From Amycolatopsis solani (lineage in GTDB: Bacteria > Actinomycetota > Actinomycetes > Mycobacteriales > Pseudonocardiaceae): a stretch of DNA of 64,000 nt. The notes under the pieces are model-generated. The model was not told the DNA's origin. It saw nothing but the letters and a program-made list of their open reading frames with translations, and ran no database searches. Location: NCBI RefSeq assembly GCF_033441515.1, contig NZ_JAWQJT010000001.1:1984001-2048000 (forward strand), given 5' to 3'. The position numbers were made by a program, and so were the translations under genes. Every line of letters begins with the position of its first letter. The stretch's first letter is position 1. Positions 1-8,586 of this stretch are shown here, piece after piece.

Positions 1-1
1 C

Positions 2-700
2 CCGCTGATGACGGCGGTCGACACGGCGGCCGCGACGCCGGGCGTGGTGGCGATCTCCAACAGCTACGGCGGTACCGAAGATTCGACGATCCTCGCCGCG
101 GACGCCCACCTGAACCACCCGGGCATCGCGGTCACCGCGTCCTCGGGCGACTCCGGCTACGGCGTCAGCTGGCCGGCCTCGTCGCCGTACGTCACGGCGG
201 TGGGCGGCACCACGCTGAAGAAGTCGACGACCGCCGCGCGCGGCTGGACCGAGACGACGTGGAAGGGCAGTGGCAGCGGGTGTTCCGCCCTGGAAGCGAA
301 ACCCGCGTGGCAGCACGACACCGCGTGTGCGAAAAGGACGGTCGCGGACGTCTCGGCGGTCGCGGACCCGGCCACCGGGCTCGGCGTCTACGACACGTAC
401 AACAGTTGCGGCAGCTCGTCGTTCTGCGACCTGTTGCTGTCGCTGGGGCTCGCCCAGGGCGCGGACGGCTGGATCCAGGTCGGCGGTACGAGCCTGTCGT
501 CGCCGGTGATCGCGAGCGTCTACGCGCTGGCGGGCAACTCGGTGACGTCGGGGTCCTACCCGTACGCGCACGCTGACGGGCTCTACGACGTGACGTCGGG
601 TTCGAACGGCAGTTGCGGTGGGACGTACCTCTGCACGGCGGGTCCCGGTTACGACGGGCCGACCGGGCTGGGCACCCCGCACGGGACGGCCGGGTTCTGA
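2..700 (+). CDS. Sedolisin-type (S53) serine peptidase, C-terminal part
   Basis: The gene enters from the left edge, so only about 233 C-terminal residues are visible. They contain an SSGDSGYG stretch (the oxyanion Asp region of sedolisins) and GGTSLSSPV, which carries the nucleophilic Ser of the family GTS motif. Sedolisins are secreted acid-acting endopeptidases with a Ser-Glu-Asp triad; the Glu/Asp part, signal peptide and propeptide would lie upstream of the window. Several Cys residues near the end suggest disulfides and export. A subtilisin (S8) assignment is less likely because of the SGDSG context. The true start is outside the window. Confidence 0.8.
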   Translation, partial: PLMTAVDTAAATPGVVAISNSYGGTEDSTILAADAHLNHPGIAVTASSGDSGYGVSWPASSPYVTAVGGTTLKKSTTAARGWTETTWKGSGSGCSALEAKPAWQHDTACAKRTVADVSAVADPATGLGVYDTYNSCGSSSFCDLLLSLGLAQGADGWIQVGGTSLSSPVIASVYALAGNSVTSGSYPYAHADGLYDVTSGSNGSCGGTYLCTAGPGYDGPTGLGTPHGTAGF

Positions 701-799
701 GGGCCGGTGGCCCCGGCGAGCGCGCCGGGGCCACTGTCCACTTGCCACGGACGGGTGACCTTTGCGTGCGGGCTCCCGGTGCGGGGTAAGGATGACTGC

Positions 800-1420
800 A
801 TGCTGGACACCGAGCTGCTGTCGCGGACGCCCTCGAGGGTGCTCGACGTCGTCACCCCGCTCGGGGACGTGCGTTTCGCCGTCCGCGTAGGGGGTTGGGA
901 CGTGCCGGCGAGACCGGAGCTGACCTGGGGCCTCGACGCCGGCGCGCGGCTGTGCCGGTGGCGGCACCAGTCCGTGCGGCTCGATGTGCTCTCCGGGCGG
1001 ACCACGCCCGAGCAGCCCGGCGTAACCAGGGAAACCGCCATCTTCCGCGTGCTGGCCAGGGAAGCGCTCAGCGAGTTCGTCGTCCAGGCCGAGCTCGCCG
1101 ACCCGCCGGCCGAGGTTCGCGACGGAGAAGGCGCTTTCACCGCCCGGACCGCCGACGCCGTGGTGGGCGTCGGCGGCCCCGGCGCCGAAATGCTGCTGCA
1201 CTGCTCGCGCACCGGGCAGCACGTGCCGCCCTACTGGTCGGGGCGGCTCGAGGACGCCGTCGAACTCGACGGGGCGCGGCTCACCTGGCAGCTGCCCGGC
1301 GTCGACCGCGGTGACTACGCCGAACTGTGGGTCTCCGTCGCCTGGAGCGGGCCGGGCGGGGACCCGGGCCGCGCCGTCGACATCGACCCGGCCCGGGTGC
1401 TGCGCGAGCTAGCCCAGTGA
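800..1420 (+). CDS. Hypothetical protein, 206 residues
   Basis: I do not recognise this protein. The ATG at 800 is preferred over the upstream in-frame start at 707 because the extra N-terminus is low-complexity and a GTAAGG-like site precedes 800. The product is soluble-looking, with no signal peptide or membrane segment. It has many Trp and Arg residues and a beta-rich pattern, such as VRFAVRVGGWDV near the start and AELWVSVAWSG near the end. Its last 12 bases overlap the 3' end of the convergent glycoside hydrolase gene. It stands alone on this strand. Confidence 0.65.
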   Translation: MLDTELLSRTPSRVLDVVTPLGDVRFAVRVGGWDVPARPELTWGLDAGARLCRWRHQSVRLDVLSGRTTPEQPGVTRETAIFRVLAREALSEFVVQAELADPPAEVRDGEGAFTARTADAVVGVGGPGAEMLLHCSRTGQHVPPYWSGRLEDAVELDGARLTWQLPGVDRGDYAELWVSVAWSGPGGDPGRAVDIDPARVLRELAQ

Positions 1421-4216
1421 AATCCGGTCCAGATCCGGCGCACCGGCGCGGTCGTTGCCGATCCGGATCGCGTTGGCGCCCGCGGTCAGCGTCACCGGGA
1501 CCGAAGTGGTGTACGGGGTGCTGTTCCCCGCGCCGCTGACCTTCACCTCCACCGGCGCGCCGCCGTTCACCGACACGAAGTACGACCGGTCGCCGTTGAC
1601 CGTGAAGTCGAGGAACAGCTGGTAGTTCCCGGCCGATGGCACCGTCACGCCGGGGAAGGTCACCGCCGCCCCCGCGCCGCCGCCGATGTTGCGGACCTTC
1701 TGCCCGCCCGAGCACGACCCGCAGCTCGTGACACCGGCGTCGCCGATGTCGTTGGCCGAGTCCTCCGCTTCGCGCATGAACACCCGGTCCGCCGGGCGGA
1801 CCTTGACCGGCACGGGTTTGCTCGCCGACTTGACTCGGCCGAGCGTGCGGAAGGACGCCGTCACCGGGATGGTCACGTCCTGGGCCGCCGGGGCGGTCAC
1901 CGTCCACGATCCACTCAGGACTTGACCGAGCCGCAGGTTCGCGGCGGTCACGGGTGCACCGCTGATCGTCCAGCCCGGCGGGACGACCGGCGCGAGCACC
2001 ACGTCGTCGATCGGGTCGTCGACGTCGAGCCGCAGGGAAGCGGTGACCTTCATGGACTGCTGACCCGGTGAAACCCATTGCACGCCAGCGGGTTCGACCG
2101 TCAGCGTCGTCTTCGGCGTGTACGACTCGGGTGGCAGCGGTGCCACCGCGATCCGGTCGAGGCCGGTCGTGCCCGAGACCTTGATCGTGTTGGCCCCGGC
2201 GGTCAGCGGAGCCGCGATCGCCGCGGGAGCGTCGACGGTGATCGGCGCCGCGCCGTTCACGCTCACCGAAAGCGTGCCCGGCCCGGTGGTGTCCAGCTGC
2301 AGCCGTGAGGGACCCGACGCCTGAACGTTCCGGAAGACGACGGCGCCGCGGCCGAGCCCGGTGACGGCGGACGTGCCCGAGCACGCCTCGCACCACACCG
2401 GGGACGCCTTGCCCTCGAAGCCGTTGCGCCACGATTCCGCCTCCAGCGGCACTTCGCCGCGCGGGTCCGGGTAGCCGTAGGCGACGTCGACCTCGTCGAG
2501 CGCGAGCTGGTGGAAGTACGGCTTGGCCTGCGGGCCGGACCAGGTGTTCAGCACCTCGAGCTTGAGGTACCGCGCGTGCACCTCGCCGACGTCGACGAAC
2601 TGCACCCCGCGGGTGCTGGGCAGGGCGCCGGTCCGCACCGGGGCACCCCAGTTCGTCCCGTCGTCGCTCGCGTAGACGCGGTAGTCCCTGATCCGCGCGG
2701 AATCCTCGGCGCGGCCGAACGATTCCCGGGCGTACGTCGGTGACGACTCGCGTTCGTGCACCGCCAGGTAGGCCGTCGAGCGCTTCTTGCCGAGGTCGAG
2801 CGTCACCGACACCGGCTGGCGGCCGTCGGCGTCCCAGTAGTTTTCGTAACTGCCGTCGACGAGGTTCGCCGCCGGGTGCCCGGGCGCCGCCGCCGACGCG
2901 GTCGCCTTGATCGTGCTCTTGTCGTAGAAGTACTGCCGCCCAGCGGTGTCCACCTTGAACACCGTGTCGTAGGGGTCCCAGTCCGTGATGTCCAGGATGG
3001 ACAGATAGCCGCCGGACTGCGCGAACCGCAGCGGTTTCCCGGTGCGCAGGTCGGAGACGCCGGTGACGCGGTAGCCGTTGTCGCGCAGCCGGACCAGGTT
3101 CGTCGACGGCCGCGTGACGACGTGGACGTACTGGGTGTTCCCCTTCACGGTGAGGACGCCGTGCGCGCCGTCGTTCCAGAATCCGGGTTGCATGCCGCCG
3201 TAGAGGTAGCCGCCGCCTTCGGCGCCCTGCAACGACTCCTTGATCGGCTGTGTCCAGGAGGCCATGAAGTTGTTGAACGCTTCCTGCTGCGGCGGGAACT
3301 TCCCGTTCAGCATGGCGGTTTCGGCCATCAGCGACTTGATCGACGAACCCGCGTTCGTGATGTACCGGCCGGTGGAGAGCCGGAAGTCGACGGCCTGGTC
3401 GCCGCCGCTGTACCACCAGTCGCCGTTGGTCGGCAGCTTGTAGTCGGCTTCGGTGAGCCGCGGCATCGGAGTGTAGATCGCCTGCGGGTAGTCGTAGGAC
3501 GGCGTCATGCCGGTCTTCTGCTCGTTGCTGACCGTGTCCATGATCGGGGTGTCCTCGTTGTTGTTGCTCAGCAACCAGGACGGCCGCTTCTCGCGGACGC
3601 GCTCGTAGAGCCCGTGCTGCTCCCAGTATTCGTTGTCGTTGTCGATCCAGAACCCGGCGAGACCGGCGTAGCGGTCCATGACCTCGTCGAACAGGTCGTA
3701 GCCGAACTCGCCGAACCCCGCGCGGGTGGTCAGGTCGACCGGCTTGCCCTTGTACGCCGAGTACGCGGCCGAATCGAGCGACTCGTGGCCGGTTTCGTTG
3801 TGCCACTGGGGATCGTCGGTCATGTACAGCAGCACCCGGACGCCCTTGGCCTGGCCGGCGGCGATCAGCTCGCCGAGGAAGTCGCGCTGCGTCGAGCAGC
3901 TGCCCGGGATCTTCGACGGCCACGGCCGCGCGTAGCCCAGCCGGCTGTGGAACGTGGTGAGCACGACGTAGGAGGCGCCCAGCTTCGTCGCCTCGTCGAT
4001 CCAGTAGCCCGGTGTCCAGCCGCCGGCGGTGACGTCGTGCTCCCAGGCGGCGCAGTCGGTGTGCCGCGGCGCGGTGAACATGCCCCAGTGCAGGAACAAC
4101 CCGGCCGTCGAGGACCGGAGCCAGTCCTGGCGGGGGTGGTGCACTTCGGCGTTCGCCGGGGTGATCAGGGTCGCCAGCAGCACGATGACCGCGGCGAGGC
4201 AGGCTCGGACTCTCAT
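1409..4216 (-). CDS. Secreted GH29-like (alpha-L-fucosidase superfamily) glycoside hydrolase with discoidin and CBM domains
   Basis: This is a 935-residue exported enzyme. Residues 1-23 form a signal peptide ending in ANA. An N-terminal TIM-barrel region follows, with GLFLHWGMF near residue 40 and FWIDNDNEYW near 190, resembling the GH29 fold and its nucleophile region. A discoidin/F5-8C-like domain lies at about 420-570. Two carbohydrate-binding-like beta domains follow, at about 590-700 and 815-935, each opening with an EAES or EAED motif and containing a CxxCSG segment. It probably acts on fucosylated or related glycans outside the cell. The start has AAGGAG seven bases upstream. The exact substrate is unknown. 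Confidence 0.75.
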   Translation of the reverse strand: MRVRACLAAVIVLLATLITPANAEVHHPRQDWLRSSTAGLFLHWGMFTAPRHTDCAAWEHDVTAGGWTPGYWIDEATKLGASYVVLTTFHSRLGYARPWPSKIPGSCSTQRDFLGELIAAGQAKGVRVLLYMTDDPQWHNETGHESLDSAAYSAYKGKPVDLTTRAGFGEFGYDLFDEVMDRYAGLAGFWIDNDNEYWEQHGLYERVREKRPSWLLSNNNEDTPIMDTVSNEQKTGMTPSYDYPQAIYTPMPRLTEADYKLPTNGDWWYSGGDQAVDFRLSTGRYITNAGSSIKSLMAETAMLNGKFPPQQEAFNNFMASWTQPIKESLQGAEGGGYLYGGMQPGFWNDGAHGVLTVKGNTQYVHVVTRPSTNLVRLRDNGYRVTGVSDLRTGKPLRFAQSGGYLSILDITDWDPYDTVFKVDTAGRQYFYDKSTIKATASAAAPGHPAANLVDGSYENYWDADGRQPVSVTLDLGKKRSTAYLAVHERESSPTYARESFGRAEDSARIRDYRVYASDDGTNWGAPVRTGALPSTRGVQFVDVGEVHARYLKLEVLNTWSGPQAKPYFHQLALDEVDVAYGYPDPRGEVPLEAESWRNGFEGKASPVWCEACSGTSAVTGLGRGAVVFRNVQASGPSRLQLDTTGPGTLSVSVNGAAPITVDAPAAIAAPLTAGANTIKVSGTTGLDRIAVAPLPPESYTPKTTLTVEPAGVQWVSPGQQSMKVTASLRLDVDDPIDDVVLAPVVPPGWTISGAPVTAANLRLGQVLSGSWTVTAPAAQDVTIPVTASFRTLGRVKSASKPVPVKVRPADRVFMREAEDSANDIGDAGVTSCGSCSGGQKVRNIGGGAGAAVTFPGVTVPSAGNYQLFLDFTVNGDRSYFVSVNGGAPVEVKVSGAGNSTPYTTSVPVTLTAGANAIRIGNDRAGAPDLDRISLG

Positions 4217-4247
4217 TGGCCGCTCCTTCGTCGGAGAGGTCCGATGA

Positions 4248-4276
4248 TTGTAAGGTCATATATCGTACGTCAAGGG
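4248..4276. promoter_or_regulatory. AT-rich upstream region of the glycoside hydrolase gene, possible operator
   Basis: The bases TCATATATCGTACGTCA lie about 40 bases upstream of the hydrolase start in an otherwise GC-rich region. They centre on CGTACG. This could be a promoter or repressor site for the reverse-strand gene, but there is no matching regulator beside it. Confidence 0.3.
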
Positions 4277-4310
4277 TGTATGTCGCTGAGCGGGAACGAA
4301 TCATCTGACG

Positions 4311-4337
4311 TGTCACATCTTCGCGGCGCGGTACGTC
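4311..4337 (+). promoter_or_regulatory. ECF41-type promoter of the sigma factor gene
   Basis: TGTCACA at 4311-4317 and CGTC at 4334-4337 are separated by 16 bases. This matches the described ECF41 target promoter (TGTCACA, 15-17 bases, CGTC). It lies 31 bases upstream of the ECF41 gene start, so the sigma factor probably transcribes its own gene. Confidence 0.8.
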
Positions 4338-4368
4338 AAGGTGACGACGCACGCGAAAGGACCACCCC

Positions 4369-5241
4369 GTGAACGACGATCTGCTGGCCCGCAGCTTCGA
4401 GACCCACCGCGACCACTTGCGGGCCGTCGCCTACCGGATGCTGGGCTCGGTGAGCGAAGCCGAGGACGCCGTCCAGGAATCCTGGCTGCGGCTGAGCCGG
4501 AGCGACCGCGCCGCCGTCGAGAACCTGGGCGGCTGGCTGACCACGGTCGTCGGCCGGGTCTGCCTCGACGTGCTGCGGTCGCGGAAGGCCCGGCGCGAGG
4601 AGTCGTGGGACACGCTGGTGCCGGACCCGATCATCAGCCGTGAGGACGCCGGCCCCGAGCACGAGGCGCTGCTGGCGGACTCGGTCGGCCTGGCACTGCT
4701 GGTCGTGCTCGACACGCTGACGCCGGGCGAGCGGCTGGCGTTCGTGCTGCGGGACATGTTCGCGATGCCGTTCGAGGAGATCGCCCCGATCGTCGGCCGG
4801 TCCGAGGCGGCGACGAGGCAGCTCGCCAGCCGCGCCCGCCGTCGGGTGCAGGGCGCGCCGGTGGTGCCGGACCCGGACCTGGCCCGCCAGCGCGAAGCGG
4901 TCGACGCCTTCCTGGCCGCCGCCCGCGGCGGCGACTTCGACGCGCTGGTCTCGGTCCTCGACCCGGAGGTCGTCCTGCGCGCCGACCGCGGCGCGGCCCA
5001 CGGCGGCTCGGACGAGATCCGCGGCGCGGCGGCGGTGGCGAACCAGGCCCTGACGTTCTCCCGCCTCGGCGCGAACGGCGGCGTGGTCCGCCGAGCCCTG
5101 GTCAACGGCGCGGCCGGCGTGGTCGCGACCCGCGACGGGCGGCCGTTCTCGGTGCTCGGGTTCACGGTGTCGGGCGGGCGGATCGTGGAGATCGACATCC
5201 TGGCGGACCCCGACCGCCTCAGCCGTCTCGTGCTCGACTGA
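4369..5241 (+). CDS. ECF41-family RNA polymerase sigma factor (SigJ-like) with SnoaL-like C-terminal domain
   Basis: The 290-residue protein has sigma region 2 (residues 8-75) and region 4 (about 105-160). A long C-terminal NTF2/SnoaL-like extension (about 172-285) is typical of ECF41 and is known in that family to tune the activity of the sigma factor. The NPDKV-type linker motif is not obvious here. The GTG start at 4369 follows GAAAGGACC. The promoter at 4311-4337 fits its own family consensus. ECF41 genes often sit next to a carboxymuconolactone decarboxylase or oxidoreductase; none is beside it here, so its targets may be elsewhere. Confidence 0.88.
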   Translation: MNDDLLARSFETHRDHLRAVAYRMLGSVSEAEDAVQESWLRLSRSDRAAVENLGGWLTTVVGRVCLDVLRSRKARREESWDTLVPDPIISREDAGPEHEALLADSVGLALLVVLDTLTPGERLAFVLRDMFAMPFEEIAPIVGRSEAATRQLASRARRRVQGAPVVPDPDLARQREAVDAFLAAARGGDFDALVSVLDPEVVLRADRGAAHGGSDEIRGAAAVANQALTFSRLGANGGVVRRALVNGAAGVVATRDGRPFSVLGFTVSGGRIVEIDILADPDRLSRLVLD

Positions 5242-5244
5242 CGC

Positions 5245-5288
5245 TCGTGAGTGTTTAGTCGGGTTAGAACCCGACTAAACACTCACGA
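5245..5288. terminator. Perfect 44-bp palindrome between convergent genes (cgtgagtg family)
   Basis: Two perfect 21-base arms (left arm begins TCGTGAGTGTTTAGTCGGG) flank a two-base AG centre. It sits between the ECF41 stop and the RHS gene. The RHS stop codon, TAG read on the minus strand at 5275-5277, lies inside the right arm. It is a likely bidirectional terminator, with relatives at 43563-43608 and 49580-49627. Confidence 0.8.
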
Positions 5289-8200
5289 CCGCGCCGGTCT
5301 CGTCGGTTACCAGGGCGACCCCGGCCGAGGCGTCGAAGTGCAGGTAGCGCCGGCTGCTGTCGGCGTGCCGGCGGACCGCGCCCGCCACCACGGCCACCAG
5401 TTCGCCGTCCTCGATGGCGTACAGCTCGTCCGGGGTCAGGACTTCGCGGATGTGGGAACCGTTCGTGATCAGGGTGCGGACGCGGCGGCCGGTGTGGTCG
5501 TAGCTGTACAGGGCGTTGACGCCGTCGTCGCCGTGGACGCCGCGCAGGCGGTCGAACGCGTCGCGGATTTCCATGCCGCACAACGGTTCCGGCGCCGCCG
5601 CCGCGCCGAGTTCGCGGGTCCAGGTACCGCCCGGGCCGGTGACGACGTGGTGGCCGCTGGTCCACGCCTCGGTGACGCCGTTCGCGTAGTGGACCGCCGT
5701 GCGCCGGCCGCGCAGGTCGTAGAGCACCGCGTCGATGAAGCCGGGCACGCTCACCAGCCTGCCGACCTCGTCGTACTGGTGGTGGACCGTCAGCCTTCCG
5801 TCGCCGGCGTCCGGGTAGACCACCTTCGCCGGCCGCCCGTCGGCGCGGCGCGTCACGTCCAGGCGGTACTCGACGGCGACGTGCGCCGGCCGCCAGCGCT
5901 TCTCGGCCGGGTAGCCGAGCGCGTCGTAGCCGAACAGCGTCACGCCCGACTCGTCGGCCACGCGCACCAGCCGCCCGCAGCTGTGCGGCCCCGCGCCGGG
6001 CGGCACCGGGAGCCCGCCGTCGTGGTGGGTGAACGTCGTGACCGGGGTGCCGTGCGGGTCGTCGACCAGCACCGCCGCCGGCCGGCCGACGGCGTCGTGG
6101 ACCCGGAACACCGTGTGCCCGTCGGGGGTCCGCGCCTCCACCGGATTCCCCGCGGCGTCCCGCACCAGCACGACCCCGTCGTCGCCCCGCAGTTCCCGGC
6201 CGAGCAGGTCGTGAAGGCCACCTTCAGGAACTTCGGGGTTCCCTTCACGAACGTCGAGGGGGCGGCCGAGGGCGTCGTAGCGGAACTCCTCGGACGTGGG
6301 CGGGCGGTCGCCGTCGCGGAACGCCCGGCTCGTCCGGCGCCGGAAACCGCGCGCGCAGTATTCGTGGCGCTCGTCGACGACGTCGCCGAGCAGTTCGGCG
6401 TGCCGCCGCTCCAGCAGCCGCCCGGCGCCGTCGCGCACCTCGGTCGTGAGCAGCACCTCCGCCTCGCCGGAAACCGCGCGCTGCTCGGTCGTGACCCGCG
6501 CCGGGGCGCCGAGGTCGTAGCGGTACCGGATGGTCGGCAGCTCCGCCGTGTCGCCGGGCCGCACGACGGTTTCGGGACGGCCCAGCGGGTCGTGGGTCAC
6601 CGTGGTTACCGCGCCCGCCGGGTCGACGACTTCCCGGACTCGCGTGGTCCGGACGTCGTGGCGCGTGACGGTGACGTTCCCGAGCGGGTCCGTGGCCACC
6701 TCGGGGAAGCAGCGGTCGGCCGAATACCGCACTTCGCCGGTGTGCCCGAGCGCGTCGGTCGTGGTGGTGCGCAACCCGGTGACGGTGTCGAGCCGCCCGT
6801 GGAACGTCGTGATCCACCAGCCGTCCTCGCCGGGACGGCGGTGGTAGCCGTGGTGGCGCAGGTCCGGCGGGACCGGGCCGTAGACGTCGGCGACGAGCGC
6901 GTCGGTCAGCACCAGCTCCTCGCGCGCGGTGCACAGCCCGTGCGCGCCGGCCCGGCCGTCCGGGTTTTCGTCGTAGCGGAACAGCCGGTCGGCGAGCACC
7001 TTCCCGCCGCCGTCCACCGCGCGCGTCCGCGCGGGCAACGCCGCGAACCGGCCGTCGGGGTCGGCCGCGTACGTCGTGCGGGTGTCGCGCACGACCGGCC
7101 CGCGCCCGGGCCGCTCGGTCGTTTCGACCACCCGGGCCGGGTTCCCGGCGGTGTCGAAGTCCGTCTCCGTCGTGGTCACCGAGACCGGGTCCGGCCGCCG
7201 GTCGAACTCGGTCACCACCGAGCGCGTCCACTGTGGACGGCGCAGGTGCGTCACCCGGCGGTACGGCCGCTTCCGCCCGGCGGCGTCGTCGAGGCCGTAG
7301 GTCTCTTCCTTGGTCAGCCGCCCGTCGTCGCCGAACCACCGCATGGTCCGCAGCGTGGGCGCGTGCTCGTCGCCGAGCTCGTCCTGGACCACCCGGCCGA
7401 ACACCGGGAACCGGCGGTCGTGGTATTCGAACTCGGTCACGCCCACGTGGCCGGTGGCCGCTTCGCGGCGCGAGACGCGCCGGACCACCGGGACCGTTTC
7501 GACGGTCGTGTACTCGATCTCGGTGTGCAGCCCGATGCCGTTGTCGATCCTGCTCAGCCGCCCGGTGCGCGGCAGTTCGTCGAAGGGGCGGTACGGCACG
7601 GTGTCGTCGGCGTCGAGCAGGGAAACGCCGCCGCCGGACCGGGCTTTGGCGGCGAGCTGGACCCGCCTCGCCACCGGGGCTTCCACCCGCGCGTAGGCCA
7701 GCCGCAGCACGGGGGCGGCGGCTTCGGCGCCGCGCGCGTCGAAGCCGGTGAGCGCCACCGACGTCAGCATGGACGCGCCGGTGACCTCGTCGGGGTCGTA
7801 GCCGAGGCTCCACCGCCGGACGAGCGGCCGCGCGTCGGCGGGCACCCGCAGGTCGATCCGCGCGCACCGCAGCGCCGTCGTGACGAGGGTGCCGCCGCGG
7901 CCCCAGCGCAGCACGTCCGGCCGCGGCTCGTACGCGAAGTCCACTTCGTACGGCCCGTAGGCGACGCGGGCGAGGTACGCCTGACCGCTGTGGTGCGCCC
8001 AGCCGAACGTCGCCGTCGTGCCCAGCGCGTCCTCGGTCCGGTCGAGGTACCAGCCGTCGCCGCCGCCGGGGCCGAGGAAGTGCCGGGTGCCCGACCGGGT
8101 GGTCAGCACGAAGCCGTCGCCTTGGCGCGTGAGCCGGCCCGCCGTCCCGGACCGCGCCTGGCCGTCGGTCTTGCGGACGTGCGGCAGCGGCAGTGCGAAC

Positions 8201-8403
8201 CCGCCGCCGAACGGGCCGTTGGGCGCGCCCGCCGTGTAGCGCAGCGCCAGCGCCGGGGCGCTGCCGCCGGGACCGGACGGCAGGTCGAGCGGCACCGCGT
8301 ACCGCCCGCCGCCGGTGGCCGGGTCCGGGGTGAAGACCCCGCCCTGTCCCCGGACCGGCGCCGGCCGGGTCGCCTCCCCCGTGCTCGACCGGAGCACAAC
8401 CAT
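5275..8403 (-). CDS. RHS/YD-repeat protein (SpvB/TcC-like), apparently C-terminally truncated
   Basis: This 1042-residue protein has an SpvB/toxin-complex-like N-terminal region with PFGGGFALPLPHV. About 25 YD-type repeats follow (patterns like YDALGRP, YDLRGRR, YDHTGRR). Such proteins form hollow beta-cages that carry a C-terminal toxin. Here the reading frame ends at LVTDETGAVVSV, where RHS cores usually continue to a PxxxxDPxG-type cleavage site and toxin. The last residues and stop come from the 5245-5288 palindrome. The start at 8403 has GGAG seven bases upstream; a much longer open frame further upstream is a shadow of the protease gene. No signal peptide is seen. Confidence 0.82.
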   Translation of the reverse strand: MVVLRSSTGEATRPAPVRGQGGVFTPDPATGGGRYAVPLDLPSGPGGSAPALALRYTAGAPNGPFGGGFALPLPHVRKTDGQARSGTAGRLTRQGDGFVLTTRSGTRHFLGPGGGDGWYLDRTEDALGTTATFGWAHHSGQAYLARVAYGPYEVDFAYEPRPDVLRWGRGGTLVTTALRCARIDLRVPADARPLVRRWSLGYDPDEVTGASMLTSVALTGFDARGAEAAAPVLRLAYARVEAPVARRVQLAAKARSGGGVSLLDADDTVPYRPFDELPRTGRLSRIDNGIGLHTEIEYTTVETVPVVRRVSRREAATGHVGVTEFEYHDRRFPVFGRVVQDELGDEHAPTLRTMRWFGDDGRLTKEETYGLDDAAGRKRPYRRVTHLRRPQWTRSVVTEFDRRPDPVSVTTTETDFDTAGNPARVVETTERPGRGPVVRDTRTTYAADPDGRFAALPARTRAVDGGGKVLADRLFRYDENPDGRAGAHGLCTAREELVLTDALVADVYGPVPPDLRHHGYHRRPGEDGWWITTFHGRLDTVTGLRTTTTDALGHTGEVRYSADRCFPEVATDPLGNVTVTRHDVRTTRVREVVDPAGAVTTVTHDPLGRPETVVRPGDTAELPTIRYRYDLGAPARVTTEQRAVSGEAEVLLTTEVRDGAGRLLERRHAELLGDVVDERHEYCARGFRRRTSRAFRDGDRPPTSEEFRYDALGRPLDVREGNPEVPEGGLHDLLGRELRGDDGVVLVRDAAGNPVEARTPDGHTVFRVHDAVGRPAAVLVDDPHGTPVTTFTHHDGGLPVPPGAGPHSCGRLVRVADESGVTLFGYDALGYPAEKRWRPAHVAVEYRLDVTRRADGRPAKVVYPDAGDGRLTVHHQYDEVGRLVSVPGFIDAVLYDLRGRRTAVHYANGVTEAWTSGHHVVTGPGGTWTRELGAAAAPEPLCGMEIRDAFDRLRGVHGDDGVNALYSYDHTGRRVRTLITNGSHIREVLTPDELYAIEDGELVAVVAGAVRRHADSSRRYLHFDASAGVALVTDETGAVVSV
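6209..6250. repeat. Imperfect palindrome embedded in the RHS coding sequence
   Basis: Outer arms TCGTGAAGG (6209-6217) and CCTTCACGA (6242-6250) enclose an inner GAAC...GTTC hairpin. It encodes an unusual EGNPEVPEGGLHD segment that interrupts the YD-repeat rhythm. It looks like an intergenic-type palindromic repeat carried in frame. Confidence 0.5.
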
Positions 8404-8586
8404 GGTGATCTCCCCGCATGGATCCGTGACTTCCGGACGGCCAAGTGGGTGAGCCGGGCACGCCAGATACGTCTTCACCCGTTTGCCGACGTCGTTACCC
8501 ATTCGAGATGTCCGTGTCGTATCCCAGTGGCGGCCCACGGGTCTTTCCCGGGTGCCATCAGTGATCAATGGCGGAGGGTGGACCCG

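Noticed and set aside
2756..4372. 538-codon forward frame opposite the glycoside hydrolase
   Set aside because: Shadow of the secreted enzyme; product is low-complexity and lacks a start signal.
5251..8586. Very long forward open frame (over 1000 codons) ahead of the subtilase
   Set aside because: It is antisense to the RHS gene and its product is a low-complexity Arg/Val/Pro-rich shadow; the real protease start at 8587 has a ribosome site and a matching family length.
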